Assembly: GCA_002432195.1 (NCBI GenBank) | Contig: DJGG01000246.1 | Coordinates: 1-7,978 of the forward strand | Source of the DNA: Desulfobacteraceae bacterium UBA5852 | Lineage (GTDB): Bacteria; Desulfobacterota; Desulfobacteria; Desulfobacterales; UBA5852 | Direction: 5' to 3' | DNA: 7,978 nucleotides | Part shown: piece after piece, positions 1 to 6,002 of the stretch | Layout of the letters: the number at the start of each line of letters is the position of its first letter | How positions within the stretch are numbered: the first letter of the stretch is position 1 | The notes under the pieces: generated by a model | Told to the model about the DNA's origin: nothing | The model's database searches: none | Seen by the model: the letters and a program-made list of their open reading frames with translations, nothing else | Made by a program: the position numbers and the translations under genes

Positions 1-3000
1 GGGTGCGGTGGCCCAGGGCCAGCAGGGCCTTGATCAAGCCGGCGTAGCCGGCGGCCCCCAGCAGGTGGCCGATCTGGGATTTGACGGAGCTGACGCCGAT
101 GGGACGGGGGCTGCGGTAGACCTCCCCCAGGGTTTCCAGTTCCGCCTGGTCGCCGGCCACCGTGGAAGTGCCGTGGGCCTCGATGTAGCCGATGTCCGCG
201 GTGGTCACCCCGCCGCCGATCTTCGCAAAGCAGCGCTGCAGGGCCAGGGCCTGGCCCCTGGTGTTGGGGGCCGCGATGGCCTTGCCCTTGCCGTCGGAGC
301 TGGATCCCAGACCCTTGATCACGCCCAGGACCCGGTCCCCGTCCCGCAGGGCGTCCCGCATGCGTTTGAGCACCAGGACCCCGGCCCCTTCGCCCAGCAC
401 GAAGCCGTCGGCCCGGGCGTCGAAGGGGTAGGAGCCGGTGGCGGACAGGGCCCCCATCTTGCTGAAGCCCACGAAGGACTCGGGGGCCAGGTTGGTGTTC
501 ACCCCCCCCGTGACCACCAGGTCCGCTTCGCCTGCCAGAAGTTCCTTGACGGCGCAGTCCAGAGCCGCCAGCGACGTGGCGCAGGCGGCGTCCACCACGT
601 AGTTGACCCCCTCGATGCCCAGGTGGTGGGCAACGCGGGAGGCCTCGATGTTCAACAGCTGACCGTGCACCGGTTCGTAGTCCGTGCCGTAGGCCAGCCC
701 TTCCCGCAGGCGCTCCAGGCAGGCCGTGCGGGTATCCGCGTCCAGGGCCTGGAAATCCTCGATCTGGCCCAGGTAGTGCTTCAACTCGGGGTACCAGTAC
801 TTGAGGTGCAGGTTGTTGCCCAGTTCGTTGCCCAGGCAGGAGGCCACGATGACGGCCGTGGACGCCCGCCAGGCCGCGCGCAGCTTGTCGTCGGCGTCCA
901 GGTAGCCGGCGTCGGCCAAGGCGCCGTAGGCGCATTGGAGCATCATCTGCTGGCTGCGGGACAGGCGTGCGGCCTTCTCCGGGGTGTAGCCGAAGCGGGC
1001 ATGGTCGAAGGTGAAATCCGTCACCACCCCCGCCAGGCGGGTGTAGCTCTTGTCCTCGGCCTTGCGGTCGGGGTCGTAGTAGAGCGCGGGATCGAGGCGC
1101 TCGGGGGGCATGGGGGCGATGGCGTAGCCTTGGCCCATGACCTGCTCCCAGAGGGCGGCCGGCGAGGCGGCCCCCGGAAAGATGCAGTCCATGCCGATGA
1201 CCGCGATCTCGTCCGCGATTTCGGCGCGGGCGCTGGAGAAGATCTCCAGGGCGTTCAGCGTGCGGTGGAGCTCCGCCTTGCGCTCGAAAAAGGCCGCGTG
1301 CACGTCGGCGATGGTGGTCGTGCAGGGGTTCAAGGCCAGGGCGTCGCCCACCATGAAGTTTCCCCGCGCGTACTGCTCCTCCTCGTCGAAGTGGATCAGG
1401 CAGACCTGGCCCTCGGCCTTGAGCTTCTCGAAATCGGGGCAGAAGGCCTTGGCGCCGATGAGCAGGGCGCCGATGTTCTCCTGCTCGAAGGCCTTCTTGC
1501 GCTCGGCCAGGGGCAAGCCTTCCCGCACCCGCTGGTGCTCGTTGGCGATCATGCGCGCGGCGAAGGGGGTCGCCACGGTGCGGGAGGCCAGGCCCACGGT
1601 GGTGCCCATGACGATGGTATCGTTGAGCCGGCAGACCACGTCCTGGTAGACTTTTTTGATGGCCCCGGTTTCCACGATCTCGCCGGTAAACAGGTAGGCC
1701 GTGCCCACCTGGATGCCGACGGCCGCCCCCCGCCCGGCCAGGCGCGCGGTCATGCCGCTGACGAAGTGGGACGCCCGGGCGGTGCCGATGCCCCCGGCAA
1801 ACAGCAGGGAAATGCCGGCCAGCCGGTCGTCGGGGAGGCGGCCGATGACCTCCAGGGCCAGTTCCCACAGCACCAGGCTGGAAAGGGTGCCCACGTGGCC
1901 CCCGGCCTCGCCCCCTTCGAAGATGAAGCGGCGGCAGCCGTTCTGCACCGCGTTCTCCAGCATGGAGACCGAGGGCGTGTGGAGATAGGCCTTGGTGCCG
2001 GCGGCCTCCAGTTCCTTGACCTGGGAGGGCGAGCCGCCGGCGAAAAGGGCGAAGGGCACCTGATGGCGTTTCACCGACTCCAGGTGGGCGGCAATGGTCT
2101 GGTTGAAGGTTTCGATGCCGATCATGCCGGCACCGAAGCAGGGCACCTTGGCCTTGCCCGCTGCCAGGATGCCGTCGGCCAGGTGGGCCGGCAGGCTCCC
2201 CAGGGCCAGAAAGGGCAGGCCGCCGGCGGCATATACCGCCGCGGCGAAATCGGCGTTGTCGCTGACATTGGCCATGGGCCCCTGGACGATGGGCAGCCGT
2301 GTCCCATGGGCCTCGGCCAGCTTGGCGCCCGGGCGCAGGGGGTCATGCGCCTCCACGGCGGCCAGCTGGTCGTGGATCTGTTCGAAAAGCCCCCGGAGCA
2401 TCCCTTCCAGGTGGGGGCTGCGGGCGGCGAAATGGCGTGCGAAGATGGCGTCCTGCCCCAGGTAGAACAGGCTCTGGAGGGGCTGCGCGGCTTCCTGGTC
2501 CAGGGCCGCGTGGTGGGCCTCGATCTCCCGGTAGAGTTGCGCCTCGGGGTCCTCGGTCCCGGAGAGGCCGAGCTCTTTTCCCTTGAGCTCCTTGACGATG
2601 CGGGTGCCCAGCTTGGCGAAGAAGCGGTAGGGCGTCCTGAGGGTCTCCCCCAGCATGGCGGAGTCCTTGTCCTCCAGGTTCCGCAGGAGGTTCTTGTAGA
2701 CTTCCGCCAGGGGGGCTTCCGCGGCCAGGTAGAGCTGATTGTCCAGGACGATGCCGCTGGCCCCTGCGGCGAACATGCCGGCCGCCGTGTGCCAGCCCAC
2801 GCCCCCGTGGACGAACACGGGCAGTTCGCTGTTTTCCAGGTACCACTGCATGAGCAGGAACGCGGAGAAGCGCGACACCCGCCCGGGGGCCTCATTGCCG
2901 CGCACCACCAGGGCGTGGGGTTCCAGGTCCTTGAGCGGGGCCAGCAGGTCGATATCCCGCACCTCCAACGCCATGCGGTAGTCGGGCAGCGGCGTGGCGG

Positions 3001-3298
3001 CGGAAAGTTCGGCCGCGCAGCGGTAGGTCAGGACCACGAGGTCGAGGTTGGCGTGAAAGCTGTTGACCAGGTAGTCCCGCAGGGCCTGGTTGCCCAGGGG
3101 CAGGCGCAGGCCGAAAACCAGGTCCTGGGCGGCCAGCCGGTCGAGGATCGCGATGACCTCGGTGTTGGTCATGAACTCGGTGTCCAGCACAGGCAGGGCG
3201 CCGGACTCGTGGCAACGGGTGAAATAGCCCAGGTCGAAGACCTTGGGGGGGTTATAGACCATCAACGGCAGGCGGGTGCCGAGGATCCGCTTGATCAT
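1..3298 (-). CDS. Type I polyketide/fatty-acid synthase, N-terminal part: tandem FabK/NMO-like domains plus ketosynthase (partial, runs off left edge)
   Basis: Translation from ATG 3298 stays open to the left edge, giving 1099 residues without a stop. Residues about 1-330 form a first nitronate-monooxygenase-like TIM barrel (GTRLP at 7-11, GNEAPGRV at 134-141). Residues about 332-620 form a second (GTRLPIVQGP from 332, EGGEAGGHVG at 461-470 with the expected catalytic His468), resembling FabK-type FMN enoyl reductases. A linker follows, then a ketosynthase from about residue 697 with nucleophile Cys906 (DAACATSL), His1042 (EAHGTST) and Lys1073/His1078 (VKSQIGH), so it should catalyse decarboxylative condensation. 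Acyltransferase, carrier and other domains, if present, lie outside the window. The start is fixed by an in-frame TGA 6 nt upstream of the ATG and by AGGAG 9 nt upstream. The product is likely a cytosolic megasynthase making a lipid or polyketide; the product itself is unknown. It is related in broad layout to PUFA-type synthases, but here the reductase is fused at the N-terminus. Confidence 0.9.
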   Translation of the reverse strand, partial: MIKRILGTRLPLMVYNPPKVFDLGYFTRCHESGALPVLDTEFMTNTEVIAILDRLAAQDLVFGLRLPLGNQALRDYLVNSFHANLDLVVLTYRCAAELSAATPLPDYRMALEVRDIDLLAPLKDLEPHALVVRGNEAPGRVSRFSAFLLMQWYLENSELPVFVHGGVGWHTAAGMFAAGASGIVLDNQLYLAAEAPLAEVYKNLLRNLEDKDSAMLGETLRTPYRFFAKLGTRIVKELKGKELGLSGTEDPEAQLYREIEAHHAALDQEAAQPLQSLFYLGQDAIFARHFAARSPHLEGMLRGLFEQIHDQLAAVEAHDPLRPGAKLAEAHGTRLPIVQGPMANVSDNADFAAAVYAAGGLPFLALGSLPAHLADGILAAGKAKVPCFGAGMIGIETFNQTIAAHLESVKRHQVPFALFAGGSPSQVKELEAAGTKAYLHTPSVSMLENAVQNGCRRFIFEGGEAGGHVGTLSSLVLWELALEVIGRLPDDRLAGISLLFAGGIGTARASHFVSGMTARLAGRGAAVGIQVGTAYLFTGEIVETGAIKKVYQDVVCRLNDTIVMGTTVGLASRTVATPFAARMIANEHQRVREGLPLAERKKAFEQENIGALLIGAKAFCPDFEKLKAEGQVCLIHFDEEEQYARGNFMVGDALALNPCTTTIADVHAAFFERKAELHRTLNALEIFSSARAEIADEIAVIGMDCIFPGAASPAALWEQVMGQGYAIAPMPPERLDPALYYDPDRKAEDKSYTRLAGVVTDFTFDHARFGYTPEKAARLSRSQQMMLQCAYGALADAGYLDADDKLRAAWRASTAVIVASCLGNELGNNLHLKYWYPELKHYLGQIEDFQALDADTRTACLERLREGLAYGTDYEPVHGQLLNIEASRVAHHLGIEGVNYVVDAACATSLAALDCAVKELLAGEADLVVTGGVNTNLAPESFVGFSKMGALSATGSYPFDARADGFVLGEGAGVLVLKRMRDALRDGDRVLGVIKGLGSSSDGKGKAIAAPNTRGQALALQRCFAKIGGGVTTADIGYIEAHGTSTVAGDQAELETLGEVYRSPRPIGVSSVKSQIGHLLGAAGYAGLIKALLALGHRT

Positions 3299-3307
3299 GC
3301 TTCAAGT

Positions 3308-3312
3308 CTCCT
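3308..3312 (-). promoter_or_regulatory. Ribosome binding site of the synthase gene
   Basis: AGGAG on the minus strand lies 9 nt before ATG 3298. Together with the in-frame TGA just upstream of the ATG, it fixes the start. Confidence 0.75.
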
Positions 3313-3391
3313 GGTGGTGTTGGAATCGCAAAATCCCCGGACCGCGGGTCAGGTGCCGGCGTTCCGGGAAGACGTGCCGGGGGGGAGGGTT

Positions 3392-3407
3392 AGCAATAAG
3401 GGTGCCA
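3392..3407 (-). promoter_or_regulatory. Sigma-54 (-24/-12) promoter of the synthase gene
   Basis: The minus strand reads TGGCACCCTTATTGCT: TGGCAC at 3407-3402, five bases, then TTGCT at 3396-3392. The invariant GG and GC doublets are separated by exactly 10 nt, as RpoN promoters require, and both elements match the consensus (TGGCAC-N5-TTGCA/T). The predicted transcription start is near 3381, giving a leader of about 83 nt before ATG 3298. Sigma-54 promoters need an ATP-dependent enhancer-binding activator, and candidate upstream dyads are present at 3502-3539. Confidence 0.75.
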
Positions 3408-3428
3408 GGCGGAGGTGAAAGGGAAAAG

Positions 3429-3443
3429 GGCCGTCATACGGCC
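3429..3443 (-). terminator. Hairpin with imperfect T-tract, possible terminator of the CNB-PilZ gene
   Basis: GGCCGT and ACGGCC form a perfect 6-bp stem around a 3-nt loop. On the minus strand the stem is followed by CTTTTCCCTTT, a broken T-tract. It lies about 200 bp downstream of the CNB-PilZ stop and just upstream of the sigma-54 promoter, so it could insulate the two genes. The short stem and interrupted tract keep this tentative. Confidence 0.35.
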
Positions 3444-3501
3444 ATGGTGCCGATGCCGGGACGGCTTGCGGGATGGATGGCCGGGGATGGGGAGGGCGCT
3501 G

Positions 3502-3539
3502 GGTGCACGGGAGGTGTGCACCGGATGCATGCGATCCGG
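3502..3539. promoter_or_regulatory. Tandem dyads with an NtrC-like box, candidate enhancer for the sigma-54 promoter
   Basis: The first dyad is GGTGCAC (3502-3508), 7 nt, GTGCACC (3516-3522). Its core TGCAC-N7-GTGCA (3504-3520) matches both arms of the 17-bp NtrC consensus, although the inner bases do not follow CA-N3-TG. The second, CCGGAT (3521-3526), 7 nt, ATCCGG (3534-3539), abuts it with its centre 18 bp away and a different sequence. They lie about 121-158 bp upstream of the predicted start near 3381, the usual distance for enhancer-binding protein sites. The rest of the 3299-3641 gap shows no credible gene. Confidence 0.5.
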
Positions 3540-3641
3540 ACCCCGGAAGCCGAGCGGTCGGCGGGCTGCGGCTGGTCGGGTGCCGTGTCCCGGACGCAAG
3601 CCTCCTGGGTGGGTTTTTCCGGGAGAGGACGCCGAAGCCCG

Positions 3642-4679
3642 TCAGGCGGCGCTGTCCGGGGGAGGCTCGTCGGGGAGGGCCAGTTTCTGGATCACGGTGC
3701 CCAGGGGCGGCGGCGGGGGCTGGGTGAACTTCAGGTGCAGGGTGAAGTCCCCGAAGACCAGTTGATTGAGGGCCACAACCGTACCCCGGCATTCCGTGGC
3801 GTGGGCCCGGCCGGCGGCGGCCACGTTGAGGGCGAGATGGAGGGTGTGACCGAGGAGCATGCGGGCGGATTTCTCCGTGGCCTTGATCTGCAGGGACAGC
3901 CCCGTGGCGGAAATGTCCGCCAGGTCTCCGCGGAAAGGTTTGCTCCGCGGTTGGCCGGCGGCATCCAGGACCTGGAGGGTGGCCTTGCCCTCGATTTTCA
4001 CCCGTCGGCTGGCGCGCCGTTCCACGCCCCCCTGGGCGACGAACCGGCGGCTTGCCGCCTGCTGCTGGCGCAGGTGGTCCAGAAGCTTGGCCGCCAGGGA
4101 CGGCAGGCGCTCCTTCCAATCGAGGAGAGTGGCCTGCTCCAGCATGCGGATTTCCACCGGGGTCAGGGCTTCCAGGGTCGCCGAGGCGCCGCAAATGGAC
4201 AGGAAGGTCTCCTGGCCCGTGAGCATCCCCGGTTCCAGGGTCTGGATGAGCTGTTCCCGGCTTCCCCGGAGGAAAAAAAGCTTCAACTGGCCGCGGTCCA
4301 GAAAGTAGAGGCGCGGATGGGTTTCTCCCTGGCGCACCAGCACGTCCCCCGCGGCGTGGGAGGCGGGCGTCAGCGCGAAGAACAGGGCGTTGCGCTCCTC
4401 ATCGGTGAGCCGGCCATACAGCGCCGCGAAGATCCGCAGGTGCTCCGGGTCCACGGCCGCGCTCTTGGCGGCTTCGATGATTTCGGCGCTGCGGATGATT
4501 TCGGTCAAGGCCATGTCGTCCACGCGGATCAGGCGTTCCCGCAGGGCTTCGGCCTCGGGGAAATGCCCGGCCTGGGCATGGCGCACGACGAGGTCGAAGA
4601 GGGTGCGCACGGCCCCGGCGCGGTCGCCGCCGGCCAGCAGGGTGTCGACTTGTTTTTCGAGGTCCTTGACGTCGGGCAT
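3642..4679 (-). CDS. Cyclic-nucleotide-binding-like/PilZ domain protein, candidate c-di-GMP receptor
   Basis: A 345-aa soluble protein with no signal peptide or membrane segment. Residues about 1-75 are helical and TPR-like. Residues about 90-190 match a cyclic-nucleotide-binding beta-roll (AGDVLVRQGE at 110-119, RLYFLDRGQLKLFF at 123-136). Its phosphate-binding cassette is degenerate: GQETFL at 155-160 where GE-x-AL is usual, and no Arg in the following GASATLEA, so cNMP binding is doubtful. Residues about 219-320 are a PilZ domain with both c-di-GMP signatures, RxxxR (RRASRR, 221-226) and DxSxxG (D255, S257, G260). The C-terminus is proline-rich (PPPPP at 321-325). Start ATG 4679 is chosen for its GGAGG 6 nt upstream; an in-frame extension to 4793 lacks such a site. 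It probably reads c-di-GMP and relays it to an unknown partner. A role in controlling the adjacent synthase is possible but unshown. Confidence 0.85.
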   Translation of the reverse strand: MPDVKDLEKQVDTLLAGGDRAGAVRTLFDLVVRHAQAGHFPEAEALRERLIRVDDMALTEIIRSAEIIEAAKSAAVDPEHLRIFAALYGRLTDEERNALFFALTPASHAAGDVLVRQGETHPRLYFLDRGQLKLFFLRGSREQLIQTLEPGMLTGQETFLSICGASATLEALTPVEIRMLEQATLLDWKERLPSLAAKLLDHLRQQQAASRRFVAQGGVERRASRRVKIEGKATLQVLDAAGQPRSKPFRGDLADISATGLSLQIKATEKSARMLLGHTLHLALNVAAAGRAHATECRGTVVALNQLVFGDFTLHLKFTQPPPPPLGTVIQKLALPDEPPPDSAA

Positions 4680-4685
4680 GGGCAA

Positions 4686-4690
4686 CCTCC
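4686..4690 (-). promoter_or_regulatory. Ribosome binding site that fixes the CNB-PilZ start
   Basis: GGAGG on the minus strand lies 6 nt before ATG 4679. This selects that start over an upstream ATG at 4793, which would put translation into the promoter and leader region. Confidence 0.75.
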
Positions 4691-4714
4691 AAGGAGCGGG
4701 CGCGGGCGGAGCGA

Positions 4715-4754
4715 CGGCAGGATTGCCGCCCGGACCGCGGCCCGTCGGTCCGGG
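4715..4754 (-). promoter_or_regulatory. Two-hairpin 5' leader of the CNB-PilZ mRNA
   Basis: Within the predicted leader of about 110 nt there are two directly abutting hairpins: a perfect 9-bp stem (4729-4737 with 4746-4754, 8-nt loop) and a 5-bp stem CGGCA/TGCCG (4715-4719 with 4724-4728, 4-nt loop). They end about 25 nt before the ribosome binding site. I recognise no known riboswitch. The pair could affect mRNA stability or translation, or bind a protein as DNA. Confidence 0.4.
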
Positions 4755-4795
4755 GGTGGCAGAAGGCCTTGAGGATAGGGCGCCAGGCGGCATCC

Positions 4796-4825
4796 ACTAT
4801 AAAGGAGGGGGCGCGGCCCTGGCAA
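4796..4825 (-). promoter_or_regulatory. Sigma-70 type promoter of the CNB-PilZ gene
   Basis: On the minus strand, TTGCCA (4825-4820, five of six consensus bases) is separated by 18 bp from TATAGT (4801-4796, five of six). The predicted start is near 4789, about 110 nt before ATG 4679. The -10 stands out in otherwise very GC-rich sequence. Confidence 0.6.
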
Positions 4826-4856
4826 GCCCCGGATCGCTTTCCGACCCACTTTCTCC

Positions 4857-4915
4857 TTGCAATGGCCTCGTTTTGCCGGTAAATATTTTGGCCTTTAAGA
4901 ATTACTCAAATCCAA
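4857..4915 (+). promoter_or_regulatory. AT-rich promoter region for the cyclase-fold/acyltransferase operon
   Basis: This AT-rich island, unlike the GC-rich surroundings, lies just before ATG 4928. No convincing sigma-70 pair is seen; the best is TTGCCG (4873) with a weak AAGAAT 18 bp on. TGG at 4863-4865 and GC at 4875-4876 resemble a -24/-12 promoter, but the doublets are 9 nt apart rather than 10, which normally abolishes activity. The region probably holds the promoter; the exact elements are unresolved. Confidence 0.4.
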
Positions 4916-4927
4916 ACCGGTGCCCGT

Positions 4928-5968
4928 ATGGAACTCAACACCACGCTTCCCAAGCCGGACCCCCCGGTGGCGGTGGAGGCGCTCACCGCGCTGATCGCCC
5001 GCACCCAGCTCGCCAGCGGCGCAATACCGTGGAGCCCCGGCCAGAAGACCGATCCCTGGGACCACGTGGAATCGGCCATGGGGCTGGCCACCGGCGGCGA
5101 TATCCAGGGGGCGCGTCGGGCTTACCAGTGGCTGGCCCGCATGCAGCTGGCGGACGGCAGCTGGTATGCCAGTTACCATGACGGGGAGCCTGAGGACCGC
5201 ACCCGGGACGCCAACCTCAGCGCCTACGTGGCGGTGGGGGTCTGCCATTATTTCCTGGCCACCGGCGACCTGGACTTTGCGGCCGGCATGTGGCCCGTGG
5301 TCCGCCGGGCCCTGGATTTCGCCCTGTCCCTCCAAACGCCCGAGGGCCCCATCCACTGGGCCATCAGCCCCGAGGGCCGGGTGGACCCCATGGCCCTGCT
5401 CACCGGCTCCAGCTCGATTCTCATGAGCCTCAAGTGCGCCCGGCTGCTGGCCGCCCGGCTGGGCGAGGCGGTGCCCGCGTGGGCCGCCCGCCAGGCGCTG
5501 CTGGCCGAGGCCATCCGCAACCGGCGGCACCTCTTCAACATGACCAAGTCGCGCTTCTCCATGGACTGGTTCTATCCCGTCCTCACCGGGGCGCTGACCG
5601 GCGCCGAGGCCCGGCGGCGCATCGACAAGTACTGGAAGAAATTCGTCATCGAGGGCCAGGGGGTGCGCTGCGTTTTCGACCAGCCCTGGGTCACGGTGGC
5701 CGAAAGCTGCGAACTGGTGTTGGCCCTGACGGCCATGGGCTCCCGGGACATGGCCCGGATCGTCTTCGGCTGGATCAACGACAAGCGCCACGAAGACGGC
5801 AGCTTCTGGTGCGGCTACACCTACCCGGACATGGTGATCTGGCCTGAAGAGAAGATCACCTGGACCAACGCCGTGGTGCTGCTGGCCGCCGACGCCCTGT
5901 ATCAGCTCACGCCAGCCAGCCGTCTTTTCGACCACGCCTTCTGGGCGCCCGCGGGGCCACGTCGCTGA
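4928..5968 (+). CDS. Terpene-cyclase/prenyltransferase-fold (alpha-alpha barrel) protein of unknown substrate
   Basis: A 346-aa soluble protein with QW-like repeats typical of squalene-cyclase/prenyltransferase alpha-alpha barrels: QLASGAIPW (27-35), QLADGSWYA (73-81), QTPEGPIHW (136-144) and HEDGSFWCGY (288-297). Other conspicuous segments are DPWDHVESAMGL (42-53), SMDWFYPVLTGAL (211-223), QPWVTVAESCELVLAL (252-267) and TWTNAVVLLAADAL (311-324). No DXDD motif of class II terpene cyclases is visible, and it is about half the length of a squalene-hopene cyclase, so that reaction should not be assumed. It resembles the short proteins annotated simply as prenyltransferases or phenyltransferases that sit near glycosyl- and methyltransferase genes. 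ATG 4928 has no clear Shine-Dalgarno; an in-frame TAA at 4880 limits the start, and no better ATG or GTG is available. It leads an apparent operon with the acyltransferase 34 bp downstream. Confidence 0.8.
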   Translation: MELNTTLPKPDPPVAVEALTALIARTQLASGAIPWSPGQKTDPWDHVESAMGLATGGDIQGARRAYQWLARMQLADGSWYASYHDGEPEDRTRDANLSAYVAVGVCHYFLATGDLDFAAGMWPVVRRALDFALSLQTPEGPIHWAISPEGRVDPMALLTGSSSILMSLKCARLLAARLGEAVPAWAARQALLAEAIRNRRHLFNMTKSRFSMDWFYPVLTGALTGAEARRRIDKYWKKFVIEGQGVRCVFDQPWVTVAESCELVLALTAMGSRDMARIVFGWINDKRHEDGSFWCGYTYPDMVIWPEEKITWTNAVVLLAADALYQLTPASRLFDHAFWAPAGPRR

Positions 5969-5990
5969 CGGGCCGACCGCGGCCTTGGCC

Positions 5991-5994
5991 GGAG
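5991..5994 (+). promoter_or_regulatory. Ribosome binding site that decides the acyltransferase start
   Basis: GGAG lies 8 nt before GTG 6003. The alternative TTG at 5985 has no comparable site upstream, so GTG is preferred. Confidence 0.55.
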
Positions 5995-6002
5995 ATCCGC
6001 CC

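Noticed and set aside
2122..2895. Minus-strand open frame of 257 codons
   Set aside because: Same strand as the synthase but another frame; Pro/Arg/Ser-rich and without a recognisable domain.
8..3418. A 1136-codon open frame on the plus strand
   Set aside because: It is the antisense shadow of the synthase: low-complexity Gly/Ala/Gln/Val/His-rich translation with no domain, whereas the minus-strand frame shows NMO-like and KS motifs with intact active sites. High GC at third codon positions suppresses stops in the opposite frame.
3276..4772. Plus-strand open frame of 498 codons
   Set aside because: Antisense to the CNB-PilZ gene, which has clear domains, a good ribosome binding site and a promoter. 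The plus-strand translation is compositional noise.
4680..4789. A c-di-GMP (GEMM) riboswitch in the CNB-PilZ leader
   Set aside because: The two simple hairpins are present, but I see none of the conserved unpaired GEMM sequence segments.
4680..4793. N-terminal extension of the CNB-PilZ protein to ATG 4793
   Set aside because: It would be a Pro/Gly/Ala-rich tail covering the hairpin leader, with no ribosome binding site, whereas ATG 4679 has GGAGG 6 nt upstream.
4895..5935. Minus-strand open frame of 346 codons
   Set aside because: Antisense to the cyclase-fold gene; Gly/His/Val/Ala-rich with no fold signature.
4928..5968. Squalene-hopene or other class II terpene cyclase
   Set aside because: Only about 346 residues and no visible DXDD motif; the fold-level call is kept without the reaction.
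5985..6002. TTG 5985 as the acyltransferase start
   Set aside because: GTG 6003 has GGAG at good spacing; TTG 5985 lacks one and adds only six unremarkable residues.
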